Shown: positions 17,915 to 27,645 of the stretch, piece after piece | Numbering within the stretch: the first letter of the stretch is position 1 | Layout of the letters: every line of letters begins with the position of its first letter | Source: Streptomyces sp. SID9727 | GTDB taxonomy: Bacteria; Actinomycetota; Actinomycetes; Streptomycetales; Streptomycetaceae | NCBI RefSeq assembly: GCF_010550605.1 | Contig: NZ_JAAGNI010000363.1 | Span: forward strand, 41,442 to 105,441 | Reading direction: 5' to 3' | Length of the DNA stretch: 64,000 bases | Position numbers and translations under genes: made by a program | Notes under the pieces: model-generated | Database searches by the model: none | What the model saw: only the letters and a program-made list of their open reading frames with translations | What the model was told of the DNA's origin: nothing

Positions 17915-19468
17915 ATGGAGCACGTGAGTAACACCAGCCTTTTCGCAGCAGACCTTCCCGCGGCGGACCACGCGCACCGGCTCCGCGAGGCCCTGCTCGC
18001 GTCCGCGTTCACGGCCGACGGGCTCCTCGACCTGCTCGGCGCGTCCGCGTATGCCGCGCTGGCGCGCAGCGAGACGGTTCCGGCCATGCGGGCCACGCGT
18101 GGCGACACGCCGCTCGACACGCTGGTGCGCCTCTTCCTCCTCCAGCGGCCCGTGCCCATCGAGCGGGCGGCGGCGGTGCTCCCGCTGAAGGAGTGCGTGG
18201 CGGACGGCTGGCTGACCGAGACGGCCGGGGAGGTGCGGGCGACCGTCGATGTGCGGCCGTACGGCGGCCCGGACGGCGAGGACTGGTTCATCGTCTCCGA
18301 CCTGGGCTGCGCGGTGGGGGGCGCCGGCGGGATCGGCTCGCGCGAGGAGGGCGTCGTCCTCGGTATCGGCGGGGCCTCCACCACTCTGGCCGGGATCACC
18401 GTCCGCAAGGCCGTCGGCTCCGCCCTCGACATCGGTACGGGCTCCGGCATCCAGGCGCTGCATGCCGCGCAGCACGCCACCAGGGTCACGGCGACCGACC
18501 TCAATCCGCGCGCCCTCGCGTTCACCCGCCTCACCCTCGCCCTGTCCGGCGCTGCCCCGGCCGATCTGCGCGAGGGCTCGCTGTACGAGCCGGTGGGCGC
18601 CGAAACCTTCGACCTGATCGTCTCCAACCCGCCGTTCGTCATCTCGCCGGGCGCCCGGCTCACGTACCGCGACGGCGGAATGGCCGGGGACGACCTGTGC
18701 CGGACCCTGGTGAGGCAGACCGGCGACCGTCTCAACGAGGGTGGTTTCGCGCACTTTCTGGCCAACTGGGAGCATACCGAGGGCGAGGAGTGGCAGGACC
18801 GGCTGCGCACCTGGGTCCCGGAGGGGTGCGACGCCTGGATCGTGCAGCGCGAGGTGCAGGACGTCACGCAGTACGCCGAGCTGTGGCTGCGCGACAGCGG
18901 CGACCACCGCACGGACCCGGCGGAGTACGAGGCGCGGTACGACGCCTGGCTGGACGAGTTCGAGGCGCGGCGGACGAAGGGCGTCGGCTTCGGCTGGATC
19001 ACGCTGAGGAAGTCCGCCCCGGCCGCCGCCGGACATCCCTCCGTCGTGATCGAGGAGTGGCCGCACGCGGTGGAGCAGCCGCTCGGCCCCGCGATCGAGG
19101 CGTACTTCGCCCGCCTGGACTATCTGCGCGAGCAGGACGACGCCGCGCTCCTCGCCGCCCACTTCACCCTGGCCGCCGAGGTGGTGCAGGAGCAGGTGGG
19201 ACTCCCCGGGGCGGAGGATCCGGAGCATGTGGTGCTCCGTCAGAACCGGGGCATGCGCAGGGCCACCAAGGTCGACGCGGTCGGGGCCGGGTTCGCCGGT
19301 GTCTGCGACGGCTCGCTCCCTGCCGGTCGGATCCTCGACGCCATCGCCCAGTTGATGAACGAGGACCCGGTGCTGCTCCGGGACCGCACCCCGCAGGCCA
19401 TCCGGCTGCTGGTCGAGGAGGGCTTCCTGGAGCCGCTGCCTTCGGGCGGGCGGACGGTGACCGGATGA
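17915..19468 (+). CDS. Class I SAM-dependent N-methyltransferase (PrmC/RsmC-like)
   Basis: A 517-aa protein. An N-terminal winged-helix-like region (~1-170) is followed by a Rossmann methyltransferase core with SAM motif ALDIGTGSGIQALHAAQ and the catalytic SNPPFV tetrapeptide NPPF at 238-241, typical of enzymes that methylate amide or exocyclic amino nitrogens. The C-terminal ~150 residues form an extra domain. The target (rRNA, DNA or protein) cannot be told. ATG 17915 has GGGAG 8 nt upstream; GTG 17924 is an alternative and an in-frame upstream extension to 17840 lacks a good ribosome site. Confidence 0.82.
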   Translation: MEHVSNTSLFAADLPAADHAHRLREALLASAFTADGLLDLLGASAYAALARSETVPAMRATRGDTPLDTLVRLFLLQRPVPIERAAAVLPLKECVADGWLTETAGEVRATVDVRPYGGPDGEDWFIVSDLGCAVGGAGGIGSREEGVVLGIGGASTTLAGITVRKAVGSALDIGTGSGIQALHAAQHATRVTATDLNPRALAFTRLTLALSGAAPADLREGSLYEPVGAETFDLIVSNPPFVISPGARLTYRDGGMAGDDLCRTLVRQTGDRLNEGGFAHFLANWEHTEGEEWQDRLRTWVPEGCDAWIVQREVQDVTQYAELWLRDSGDHRTDPAEYEARYDAWLDEFEARRTKGVGFGWITLRKSAPAAAGHPSVVIEEWPHAVEQPLGPAIEAYFARLDYLREQDDAALLAAHFTLAAEVVQEQVGLPGAEDPEHVVLRQNRGMRRATKVDAVGAGFAGVCDGSLPAGRILDAIAQLMNEDPVLLRDRTPQAIRLLVEEGFLEPLPSGGRTVTG

Positions 19469-20470
19469 GCCGGATCGAGTTGGGCGAGGTGTCCCTCGGC
19501 ACGGCCCGCATCGCGATCAGCCCGCTGTAGGACGCCGCCCTCGGTGGCTCGGGGCGTTCTACGTGCTGCTCGCCGTCGTCGTGCCGGGACGGGGGACTTC
19601 ACCCCCGGCTACGACACGCCGTCGGCGGGTACGGCATCGACCCTCGAACAGCGGGCGCGGGCCGCCGCGGCCCGCGTCGTTGCCCGAACCGGCACGGCGG
19701 CCCGCGCCGGACCTGCGTCCGCAGTCCCCTCCGCCGCCCGGGTGTTGCCCGCCGCGTACCCGTCCGTGCCCGCCACTCGGATTCCGGTTCCGCCCCCCGG
19801 GCTCTGCCGCCGGACCGTTTCCGCAGGGAGGCACGCGCTGATCGGTGTCGTCCTCTCGTACGCGCGCTTCCACGGGACGACACCACCCGTGTCCATCGGC
19901 GCCCTGCGCGTCGGCCCGCTGCTGCAACCTCTCTTCTCCGCCGTCCCCGGACGGCAGCCGGCCGGCGCCGACGACCGCTTCGCCCTGCTCGGTCCCCACA
20001 TTCCGCTTGAGGCTTCTTCCGGGGCACCGGCGCGGTCCTGCTCGCCGCCGCTGCCGGTCGCTCCGCGTTCGGCCTGGCGCTGGGGCGCCCGGGCTGCGGC
20101 TCCGGGACGTCTTCCTCGTATCGAACGTGGCCGCTTTCGTTCTCCTGCTCCCTGACCGGTACCGGTGCGAACGTGGTGCGGAAGAACCCGTCGGCAACGT
20201 GCTGCCGCTGACTCACGCCGCCGACACAGTGCGTCAGTTGGCCCCCGGTGCGGCTCGGCGGTCGGGGGATCGCCGCGTAACTGCTGACGGGCGCCGGGAA
20301 CGCCCTGCTCGTCGGCGTGCTGCTCGCTCTGTTCGAACGGGGGAGCAGGCCGCGCTCGACGCGATGTGGCAGGGGCTGCTGTTCACCCGGTGTTGGCGCC
20401 CGCGACGTTCCGTGGTGGGAGCCTCCCCGCGTACCCGAGATGCGGCAGGGAAAGAGGGAGGCGTAACGGA
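19469..20470. other. 1-kb gap with probable gene remnants
   Basis: No convincing intact gene. ATG 19465 overlaps the methyltransferase stop and begins a 21-codon frame (MSRIELGEVSLGTARIAISP) that stops at 19530. Short hydrophobic stretches such as LLTGAGNALLVGVLLALFE near 20280-20340 appear in shifted frames. Together this looks like one or more decayed membrane-protein genes, but I cannot identify the ancestor. Confidence 0.35.
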
Positions 20471-20668
20471 ATGGAGAGCGGGCCCGCTGTCCTCGCCGGA
20501 GCGACGTTCGCGCTGTTCGGTGCGGCGCTGCTGCTGTGGACGGGGGCGCGCGTGCTGAACCGCGCGCCGGTGGCGTACGGGGTGCGCCCTCTCGTATCCA
20601 CCGCACTCGCCACTGTGTTCGGCGTACTTTTCCTCGTCCTCGGAATGTGGTGCTTCGGTCGCGTGTGA
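20471..20668 (+). CDS. Small two-helix membrane protein
   Basis: A 65-aa protein with two clear transmembrane helices (PAVLAGATFALFGAALLLW and LATVFGVLFLVLGMWCFG) joined by a basic loop containing NRAPVAYGVRP. ATG 20471 is preceded by GGGAGG with a 9-nt spacer, a strong ribosome site, which decides the start against the longer open frame. The function is unknown. It lies upstream of topA on the same strand, separated by 338 bp that contain the topA promoter region (including a TTGACA at 20897-20902). Confidence 0.75.
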   Translation: MESGPAVLAGATFALFGAALLLWTGARVLNRAPVAYGVRPLVSTALATVFGVLFLVLGMWCFGRV

Positions 20669-21006
20669 GTGCGTCCGCGCGCCAGGCGTACGCGACCGGC
20701 CCTGCCCGATCGCCGGGCGGTGGGGCCGGGAACACGCCCGGGCCGGCCGACCCTCGGGCCCCGCGTCGGCAGGGCGGTCCGGACAGTGCCGAAACCCGCA
20801 GGCGGCGGCCGTGTGCGCGGCGGACCGAGCGGGCCGGGCGGCAGGAATGGCGGAAGTCGGGTTACCGTTCGAGTGGCCGTTGCGGGCTTTTGCCGTTTGA
20901 CACGGGGGCGGGTTGTACCGTCACACTCCGCAGCGACAGCACTGTCGGCAGCGCCCTCGCGCTGCCCCGGATGCCCACCGAGCGTCGACCGGAGAGAAGA
21001 GCGAAG

Positions 21007-23847
21007 TTGTCCCCGACCAGCGAGACCGCACAGGGCGGCCGCCGACTCGTCATCGTCGAGTCGCCTGCCAAGGCGAAGACGATCAAGGGCTATCTCGGCC
21101 CCGGATACGTTGTCGAGGCGAGCGTCGGGCACATCCGCGACCTCCCGAACGGCGCCGCCGAGGTGCCCGACGAGTACACCGGTGAGGTGCGTCGGCTCGG
21201 CGTGGACGTCGAGCACGACTTCCAGCCGATCTATGTCGTCAACGCGGACAAGAAGGCCCAGGTCAGGAAGCTGAAGCAGCTGCTGGCCGAGTCCGACGAA
21301 CTCTTCCTCGCCACCGATGAGGACCGCGAGGGCGAAGCCATCGCGTGGCACCTCCAGGAAGTCCTGCGGCCCAAGGTCCCCGTGCACCGGATGGTCTTCC
21401 ACGAGATCACCAAGGACGCGATCCGCGCCGCCGTCGCCAACCCGCGCGAGCTGAACCAGCGCATGGTCGACGCCCAGGAGACCCGCCGCATCCTCGACCG
21501 CCTCTACGGCTACGAGGTCTCGCCGGTCCTGTGGAAGAAGGTCATGCCGAAGCTCTCGGCGGGCCGCGTCCAGTCCGTCGCCACCCGGCTCGTCGTCGAG
21601 CGGGAGCGCGAGCGCATCGCCTTCCGCTCCGCCGAGTACTGGGACCTGACCGGAACCTTCGCCACCGGGCGGGGCGGCGACGCCTCCGACCCGTCCACGT
21701 TCACCGCCCGGCTCAGCGCGGTCGACGGGCGCCGCATCGCCCAGGGCCGCGACTTCGGCGCCGACGGGCGGCTGAAGTCCGCCTCCGGCCAGACGCTGCA
21801 CCTGGACGAGGCGAACGCCCGGGCGCTGGCCGCCGCGCTCGCGGACTCCGCGTTCGCGGTGCGGTCCGTCGAGTCGAAGCCGTACCGCCGCTCCCCGTAC
21901 GCGCCCTTCCGTACGACGACCCTCCAGCAGGAGGCGAGCCGGAAGCTGGGCTTCGGGGCGAAGGCCACGATGCAGGTCGCGCAGAAGCTGTACGAGAACG
22001 GCTTCATCACCTATATGCGTACCGACTCCACGACCCTCTCGGACACCGCGGTCTCCGCGGCCCGGGCGCAGGTCACGCAGTTGTACGGGGCGAACTACCT
22101 CCCCGAGAAGCCGCGTACGTACGCGGGCAAGGTCAAGAACGCGCAGGAGGCGCACGAGGCGATCCGCCCCTCCGGCGACCGCTTCCGCACCCCTGCCGAG
22201 ACCGGCCTCACCGGTGACCAGTTCCGGCTGTACGAGCTGATCTGGAAGCGGACCGTCGCCTCCCAGATGAAGGACGCGACCGGTAATTCGGTCACCGTCA
22301 AGATCGGTGGCCGGGCGAGCGACGGGCGGGACGCCGAGTTCTCCGCCTCCGGCAAGACGATCACCTTCCACGGCTTCATGAAGGCGTACGTCGAAGGCGC
22401 CGACGACCCGAACGCCGAGCTGGACGACCGCGAGCGGCGGCTGCCGCAGGTCACCGAGGGCGACGCGCTGTCCGCCGACGAGCTGTCCGTCGACGGACAC
22501 GCGACGAAGCCGCCCGCCCGGTACACCGAGGCGTCGCTGGTCAAGGAGCTCGAAGAACGCGAGATCGGCCGCCCGTCGACGTACGCCTCGATCATCGGGA
22601 CGATCCTCGACCGCGGCTACGTGTTCAAGAAGGGCACGGCCCTGGTGCCGTCGTTCCTCTCGTTCGCCGTGGTCAACCTGCTGGAGAAGCACTTCGGCCG
22701 GCTCGTGGACTACGACTTCACCGCCCGCATGGAGGACGACCTCGACCGCATCGCACGCGGTGAGGCCCAGTCCGTGCCGTGGCTGAAGAGGTTCTACTTC
22801 GGTACGCAGGAGGGCGACGACACGGCCGGAGTGGGGGCGGCCTCCGACGCGGGCAACGGCGACGGCGACCACCTCGGCGGGCTCAAGGAGCTCGTCACCG
22901 ACCTCGGCGCGATCGACGCGCGGGAGATCTCGTCCTTCCCCGTCGGCAACGACATCAAGCTTCGCGTCGGCCGCTACGGCCCGTACATCGAGCGCGGTGA
23001 GAAGGACGCCGAGGGCCACCAGCGCGCGGACGTCCCCGAGGACCTGGCGCCCGACGAGCTGTCCGTCGAGTACGCGGAGGAGCTGCTGGCCAAGCCGAGC
23101 GGCGACTTCGAGCTCGGCGCGGACCCGGTCAGCGGGAACCAGATCATCGCCAAGGACGGCCGCTACGGACCGTACGTCACCGAGGTGCTGCCCGAGGGAA
23201 CGCCGAAGACCGGCAAGAACGCGGTGAAGCCGCGGACGGCTTCGCTGTTCAAGTCGATGTCGATCGACACGGTGACGCTGGCCGACGCGCTCAAGCTGAT
23301 GTCGCTGCCGCGGGTGGTCGGCGTGGACGCCGAAGGCGTCGAGATCACCGCGCAGAACGGGCGCTACGGGCCGTACCTGAAGAAGGGCACGGACTCGCGG
23401 TCCCTGACTTCCGAGGACCAGATCTTCGACATCACGCTCGAAGAGGCGCTCGCGATCTACGCGCAGCCGAAGCAGCGGGGGCGCGCCGCGGCGAAGCCGC
23501 CGCTGAAGGAGCTGGGCACGGATCCGGTGAGCGGGGCTCCGGTCGTCGTGAAGGACGGGCGGTTCGGTCCTTACGTCACCGATGGGGAGACGAACGCGAC
23601 GCTGCGCACCGGTGACAGCGTCGAGGACATCACGCCGGAGCGGGGGTACGAGCTGCTGGCGGAGAAGCGGGCGAAGGGGCCGGCGAAGAAGAAGACGGCG
23701 AAGAAGGCCGCGGCCAAGAAGGCTCCGGCGAAGAAGGCTGCTGCGACGAAGAAGGTCGCGGCGAAGAAGACCACGGCGAAGAAGACCACCGCCAAGAAGG
23801 CCACGGCGTCGAAGGCTGTGGCCAAGAAGGCTGCTGCGGAGGAGTAA
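21007..23847 (+). CDS. topA: DNA topoisomerase I with lysine-repeat tail
   Basis: A 946-aa type IA topoisomerase that relaxes negative supercoils. The Toprim domain starts at RRLVIVESPAKAKTIKGYLG with the acidic triad in FLATDEDREGEA. The active-site tyrosine is in FITYMRTDS (Tyr336). The C-terminus carries four TopA-C-like repeats with DGRYGPYV motifs instead of zinc fingers, then a ~50-residue Lys/Ala tail with AAKKAPAKKAA-type repeats. Such tails are known to raise processivity in Streptomyces TopA. The start is TTG 21007 (LSPTSETAQGG), matching the conserved N-terminus, with GGAGAGAAG upstream. Confidence 0.96.
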   Translation: MSPTSETAQGGRRLVIVESPAKAKTIKGYLGPGYVVEASVGHIRDLPNGAAEVPDEYTGEVRRLGVDVEHDFQPIYVVNADKKAQVRKLKQLLAESDELFLATDEDREGEAIAWHLQEVLRPKVPVHRMVFHEITKDAIRAAVANPRELNQRMVDAQETRRILDRLYGYEVSPVLWKKVMPKLSAGRVQSVATRLVVERERERIAFRSAEYWDLTGTFATGRGGDASDPSTFTARLSAVDGRRIAQGRDFGADGRLKSASGQTLHLDEANARALAAALADSAFAVRSVESKPYRRSPYAPFRTTTLQQEASRKLGFGAKATMQVAQKLYENGFITYMRTDSTTLSDTAVSAARAQVTQLYGANYLPEKPRTYAGKVKNAQEAHEAIRPSGDRFRTPAETGLTGDQFRLYELIWKRTVASQMKDATGNSVTVKIGGRASDGRDAEFSASGKTITFHGFMKAYVEGADDPNAELDDRERRLPQVTEGDALSADELSVDGHATKPPARYTEASLVKELEEREIGRPSTYASIIGTILDRGYVFKKGTALVPSFLSFAVVNLLEKHFGRLVDYDFTARMEDDLDRIARGEAQSVPWLKRFYFGTQEGDDTAGVGAASDAGNGDGDHLGGLKELVTDLGAIDAREISSFPVGNDIKLRVGRYGPYIERGEKDAEGHQRADVPEDLAPDELSVEYAEELLAKPSGDFELGADPVSGNQIIAKDGRYGPYVTEVLPEGTPKTGKNAVKPRTASLFKSMSIDTVTLADALKLMSLPRVVGVDAEGVEITAQNGRYGPYLKKGTDSRSLTSEDQIFDITLEEALAIYAQPKQRGRAAAKPPLKELGTDPVSGAPVVVKDGRFGPYVTDGETNATLRTGDSVEDITPERGYELLAEKRAKGPAKKKTAKKAAAKKAPAKKAAATKKVAAKKTTAKKTTAKKATASKAVAKKAAAEE

Positions 23848-23912
23848 GCGGTCCGGGCGGGGGAGCGCCTGCGGCGGGCTTGTTGCCTCCCCGCCCCTTC
23901 TCGGAACCGGGT

Positions 23913-24020
23913 CTCCGCCCCGGGCCCCCCGCCTCATGCGCCGGCGGGGCCGGTTTGCGCGATGGGGCGGGTTTCGGGGCTCCGCCCCGGGCCCCGCGCC
24001 TCATGCGCCGGCGGGGTTGG
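23913..24020. repeat. Two copies of a 41-bp intergenic repeat after topA
   Basis: Positions 23913-23953 and 23980-24020 are near-identical direct repeats (about three differences), each with a CCGGCGGGG end and internal self-complementarity. They lie in the 321-bp gap between topA and tmk, which otherwise holds no gene. They resemble the dispersed GC-rich intergenic repeats seen in streptomycetes and may also act in termination. Confidence 0.6.
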
Positions 24021-24156
24021 GTCGTGCGGCTGCCGCTGGAGGGTGCGGCGGGGCTGGGTGATGCGGCGGCGCCGGATGACGCGGCCGGGCTGGACCGTGT
24101 GGCTGGGCTCGTGGGTGTTTGTTCGGGTGGGGGCACAGGGGATGTGGGCGTCCCGT

Positions 24157-24162
24157 TAGGCT
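24157..24162 (+). promoter_or_regulatory. Leaderless -10 element of tmk
   Basis: TAGGCT ends 6 nt before the tmk ATG, the spacing expected if transcription starts at the initiator codon. No ribosome site is present. Confidence 0.45.
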
Positions 24163-24168
24163 GGGCGG

Positions 24169-27100
24169 ATGACGCGAGCCGAGCAGCCTACGGTCGTGAG
24201 CCCCACCTCCGACGCACTTGCCGCAGACTCACGCGAGCGCGCCGTACGAGCCCTGTTGCGTGTTCAACCGCTGAAGCGGTTGTGGAGCGCCCAGCTCGTC
24301 GGCAGTACCGGCGATGCACTCGCCCTTCTCGTGCTGGTGCTGCTGTCGCTGCAAGCGGCGGTTCTCGAGGGCTCATTCGGGACCGGATACCGGGGGGCGG
24401 CCTTTGCCGTCGCCGCCGTGTTCGGGGCCCGGATCATTTCCACCCTGCTCTTCGGAGCCGTACTTCTCGGGCCGTTGACGTCGCTCACGGCGCCGGGCGG
24501 GCCGGTCGACCGGCGGTGGCTGATGATGGGGGCCGACGGGCTGCGGCTCCTGCTGCTCGTCGTCGCGCCCCTGTGGATCGACTGGACGCCCTCCAACGCG
24601 CTCACGATGATCCTCGTCACCGTTTTCGTGGCCGGGGCGGCCGAACGGCTCTGGGCCGTCGCCAAGGAGAGCGCGGCCCCCGCGCTGCTGCCCGCCCCGC
24701 CGATCGAGGGCGCCGCCGTGCGCCCCCTGCCGGACCACCTCGACGCACTGCGCCGGCTGTCCCTGCGTACGGACTTCGCGGCCGTTCCCCTCGCCGCGGC
24801 CGTCCTGCTGGTCGCCACGGTGATCGGCAGCCTGCTGGGCTCCGGCCTGGACTGGTTCTCCTTCCACCAGGCGGCCCTCGGTTCGTACGTCGCGGCCGGG
24901 CTGTTCTCCGCCTCCATCTCCACCCTGTACTTCCTGGAACTGCCGGGTACGCAGACGCCGCGCCCGCGCTCGCCCCTGGAGGGGTTGCGCCGGCCGTCCG
25001 CGGGGAACGGCCCCGACAAGGGGCGTACCGGTTCCATCCCGCTGATCGTCGCCACCTGCGCGGCCGTCGCCGGCGCCATCGCGGCCGCGGCCGCCGTCGC
25101 CGTGCTGCACGCCAGCGACCTCGGCGGCGGGCCCGTCACCCTCGCCCTGCTCGTCCTCGCCCTCACCGGCGGTACGGGTGTGGGCATCCGTACGGCGGGG
25201 AAGGTGCTGCCCACCCTGTCGCGGCGGCGGATGCTCTCGTTCGCCACCGCCGTCACGGGCATCGCCCTCCTGGCGATGGGCCTCGTCCCGGACACCGCGA
25301 CCGTCGTCCTGCTCGCCGTACTCGCCGGATACGCGGCGGGCGTCGCCGCGAACACCGGTCATGTCCTCGTCGATCAGGAGACCGAGGAGGCCCGCCGGAC
25401 CAGGATCGCCGAGCACCTCCAGGCCGTCGTCCGGGTCCTCATCGCCCTCGGCGCGGTCGGCGGCCCCCTGGTCGCCGCGGCCATCGGCACCCATCGGCTG
25501 ACCATCGGCGACTTCCTCTTCGCCCACGGCGGCGCCGCGTTCACCCTGATGCTGGTCGGCGCCCTGCTGCTGCCCGTCGCGGTCATCGTCCTCGCGAAGA
25601 CGGACGACCGCTCCGGCGTACCGCTCCGACGTGACCTGCGCGAGGCGCTGCGCGGTGGCGATCCGGCCGTCGCGCCCGCCGCGAACGGCTTCTTCATCGC
25701 CCTGGAGGGCGGCGACGGAGCCGGCAAGTCCACCCAGGTCGAGGCGCTCGCCGAGTGGATCCGGGCCAAGGGCCACGAGGTCGTCGTCACCCGTGAACCG
25801 GGTGCCACCCCGGTCGGCAAGCGGCTGCGGTCCATCCTGCTCGACGTGTCGTCGGCCGGGCTCTCCAACCGGGCCGAGGCCCTGCTGTACGCCGCCGACC
25901 GCGCCGAACACGTCGACTCGGTCGTCCGTCCGGCCTTGGAGCGCGGCGCCGTCGTCATCTCCGACCGCTACATCGACTCGTCCGTCGCCTACCAGGGCGC
26001 CGGCCGCGATCTGGCCCCGACCGAGATCGCCCGCATCTCGCGCTGGGCGACGAGTGGCCTCGTACCGCACCTGACCGTGCTCCTGGACGTCGCGCCCGAG
26101 ACCGCGAGGGAACGGTTCACCGAGGCGCCCGACCGGCTGGAGTCCGAGCCGCCGGAGTTCCACGCCCGGGTGCGTTCCGGCTTCCTGACCCTGGCCGCCG
26201 CCGACCCGACGCGCTACCTCGTGGTGGACGCCGGACAGGAGCCGGAGGCCATCACCACGGTCGTACGCCACCGCCTCGACCAGGTCCTGCCGCTCTCCGA
26301 GGCCGAGATCAAGGCCCGCGAGGAGGCCCGCAGGGCCGCCGAGGAAGAGGCCAGGCGCCGTGCCGAGGAAGAGGCCGCCCGCAAGGCCGAGGAGGAGCGC
26401 CTGGAGCGCGAGCGGCAGGAACAGCTCGCCAAGCTCCGTGCCGAGGAGGAGGAGCGCAAGCGGCGCGAGGAGGAGGAAGCGCGCCGACGCGAGGCCGAGC
26501 GCCAGGCGGAGGAGGCCCGGCAGCGTGCCGAGGAGGCCCGGCGCCGTGCCGAGGAAGAGGCCGCCCGCAAGGCCGAGGAGGAGCGGCAGCGTGCCGAGGA
26601 GGCCCGGCGCGTCGCCGAGGCCGAGCGCGCGCGCCGCGAGGCCGAGGAAGCGGCGTACGAAGCGGAACAGGCACGACTGCGCCGGCAGGCGGAGGAGGAG
26701 TCCCGGCTGCGCAAGGAGGCCGAGGCCGCCCGGCTGGAGAAGCAGCGCAAGGCCGAGGAGGCCCTGCTCCGGGCGGAGGCCGCCCGCCGCCAGGCCGAGG
26801 CGGAGGCCGAGGCCAGGGCCCGGGCCGAAGCGGCTGCCGCCGAGGAGCGTGCTCGTGAGCGGGCCGCCCGTGAGGAGGAGGCCCGCGCCCTGGCCGCGCG
26901 GCAGGAAGCCCGCGCCCGGGCCGCCCGGGAGGAGGAGTCCCGGCGGCGGCAGGACTCCGGGGGTTCGTCGGAAGCCGGCGGTTCCGGCAGCGGTGACGAG
27001 CCCTCCGGGCCCGACAACGAGTTGACCGTGCCCACGCCGATCGTCGACCCGAACGAGATCACGCAGCCCGTTCCCGCGCCCGTGGATCCGCCCTCCGGTT

Positions 27101-27495
27101 CCGACCGGGGTCGCGGCGGGCCCTGGCCGTCCGATCAGGACGAGACGACCGTGATCCCGAAGTTCTCGGACGACTCCGAGGAGACGACCGTGCTGCCCGC
27201 CGTGCCGGACACCGGGCGCGGTGGCGGTGCACGGGGGTCCGACCCGTCCGACCGCGTGCCGCGTGGCATCTTCCGGGACGAGCGGCCGACGGAGGGCGAC
27301 AACGAGCGCACTCGTGAGCTGCCGCAGATCACCGACCCGCACGCGCAGCAGCAGCGGCCCCGGCGACCCCGGCCCGACTGGGCGGAGGAGACCCCGCTGG
27401 ACGACCTGCCCAGCCTGGCCGACGAGCTGCTGGGCGGTTACGACGACGAGGGCCCGGAGTCCTCGGGCGGCCGGGGACGGCGTCCGCGCCGCTGA
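24169..27495 (+). CDS. tmk: Giant membrane-anchored thymidylate kinase
   Basis: An 1108-aa fusion. Residues 1-480 form an MFS-like membrane domain with about 10-12 hydrophobic segments. Residues ~505-705 are a thymidylate kinase with P-loop GGDGAGKST (514-522) and the DRYIDSS motif. Residues ~709-930 are an uninterrupted charged coiled coil of EEARRRAEEE-type heptads. The last ~175 residues are acidic and disordered with DETTVIP-type repeats. The kinase makes dTDP from dTMP. The architecture is conserved in streptomycetes; what the transporter-like domain does is unknown. The next gene encodes the polymerase delta' subunit. Confidence 0.94.
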   Translation: MTRAEQPTVVSPTSDALAADSRERAVRALLRVQPLKRLWSAQLVGSTGDALALLVLVLLSLQAAVLEGSFGTGYRGAAFAVAAVFGARIISTLLFGAVLLGPLTSLTAPGGPVDRRWLMMGADGLRLLLLVVAPLWIDWTPSNALTMILVTVFVAGAAERLWAVAKESAAPALLPAPPIEGAAVRPLPDHLDALRRLSLRTDFAAVPLAAAVLLVATVIGSLLGSGLDWFSFHQAALGSYVAAGLFSASISTLYFLELPGTQTPRPRSPLEGLRRPSAGNGPDKGRTGSIPLIVATCAAVAGAIAAAAAVAVLHASDLGGGPVTLALLVLALTGGTGVGIRTAGKVLPTLSRRRMLSFATAVTGIALLAMGLVPDTATVVLLAVLAGYAAGVAANTGHVLVDQETEEARRTRIAEHLQAVVRVLIALGAVGGPLVAAAIGTHRLTIGDFLFAHGGAAFTLMLVGALLLPVAVIVLAKTDDRSGVPLRRDLREALRGGDPAVAPAANGFFIALEGGDGAGKSTQVEALAEWIRAKGHEVVVTREPGATPVGKRLRSILLDVSSAGLSNRAEALLYAADRAEHVDSVVRPALERGAVVISDRYIDSSVAYQGAGRDLAPTEIARISRWATSGLVPHLTVLLDVAPETARERFTEAPDRLESEPPEFHARVRSGFLTLAAADPTRYLVVDAGQEPEAITTVVRHRLDQVLPLSEAEIKAREEARRAAEEEARRRAEEEAARKAEEERLERERQEQLAKLRAEEEERKRREEEEARRREAERQAEEARQRAEEARRRAEEEAARKAEEERQRAEEARRVAEAERARREAEEAAYEAEQARLRRQAEEESRLRKEAEAARLEKQRKAEEALLRAEAARRQAEAEAEARARAEAAAAEERARERAAREEEARALAARQEARARAAREEESRRRQDSGGSSEAGGSGSGDEPSGPDNELTVPTPIVDPNEITQPVPAPVDPPSGSDRGRGGPWPSDQDETTVIPKFSDDSEETTVLPAVPDTGRGGGARGSDPSDRVPRGIFRDERPTEGDNERTRELPQITDPHAQQQRPRRPRPDWAEETPLDDLPSLADELLGGYDDEGPESSGGRGRRPRR

Positions 27496-27518
27496 CCGGT
27501 CCGGCGCCGACCGAAGTA

Positions 27519-27561
27519 CGCCGATGGCCCCGCACCCTCCACGGGTGCGGGGCCATCGGCG
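27519..27561 (+). terminator. Terminator after tmk
   Basis: A perfect 19-bp stem (27519-27537 with 27543-27561) with a 5-nt loop starts 23 bp past the tmk stop. It would separate tmk from holB transcriptionally. Confidence 0.85.
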
Positions 27562-27645
27562 TCCGCGTTGTCGGACCCGTCCCTCACAATGGGAGACCGG
27601 AGCGACGGGAGCCACGCGTCGAGCGAAGCGGAAAGGCGGTGCCCC

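Noticed and set aside
20383..23937. 1184-codon minus-strand open frame opposite topA
   Set aside because: Its composition (leucine/arginine repeats) is that of an antisense shadow; topA on the plus strand is certain.
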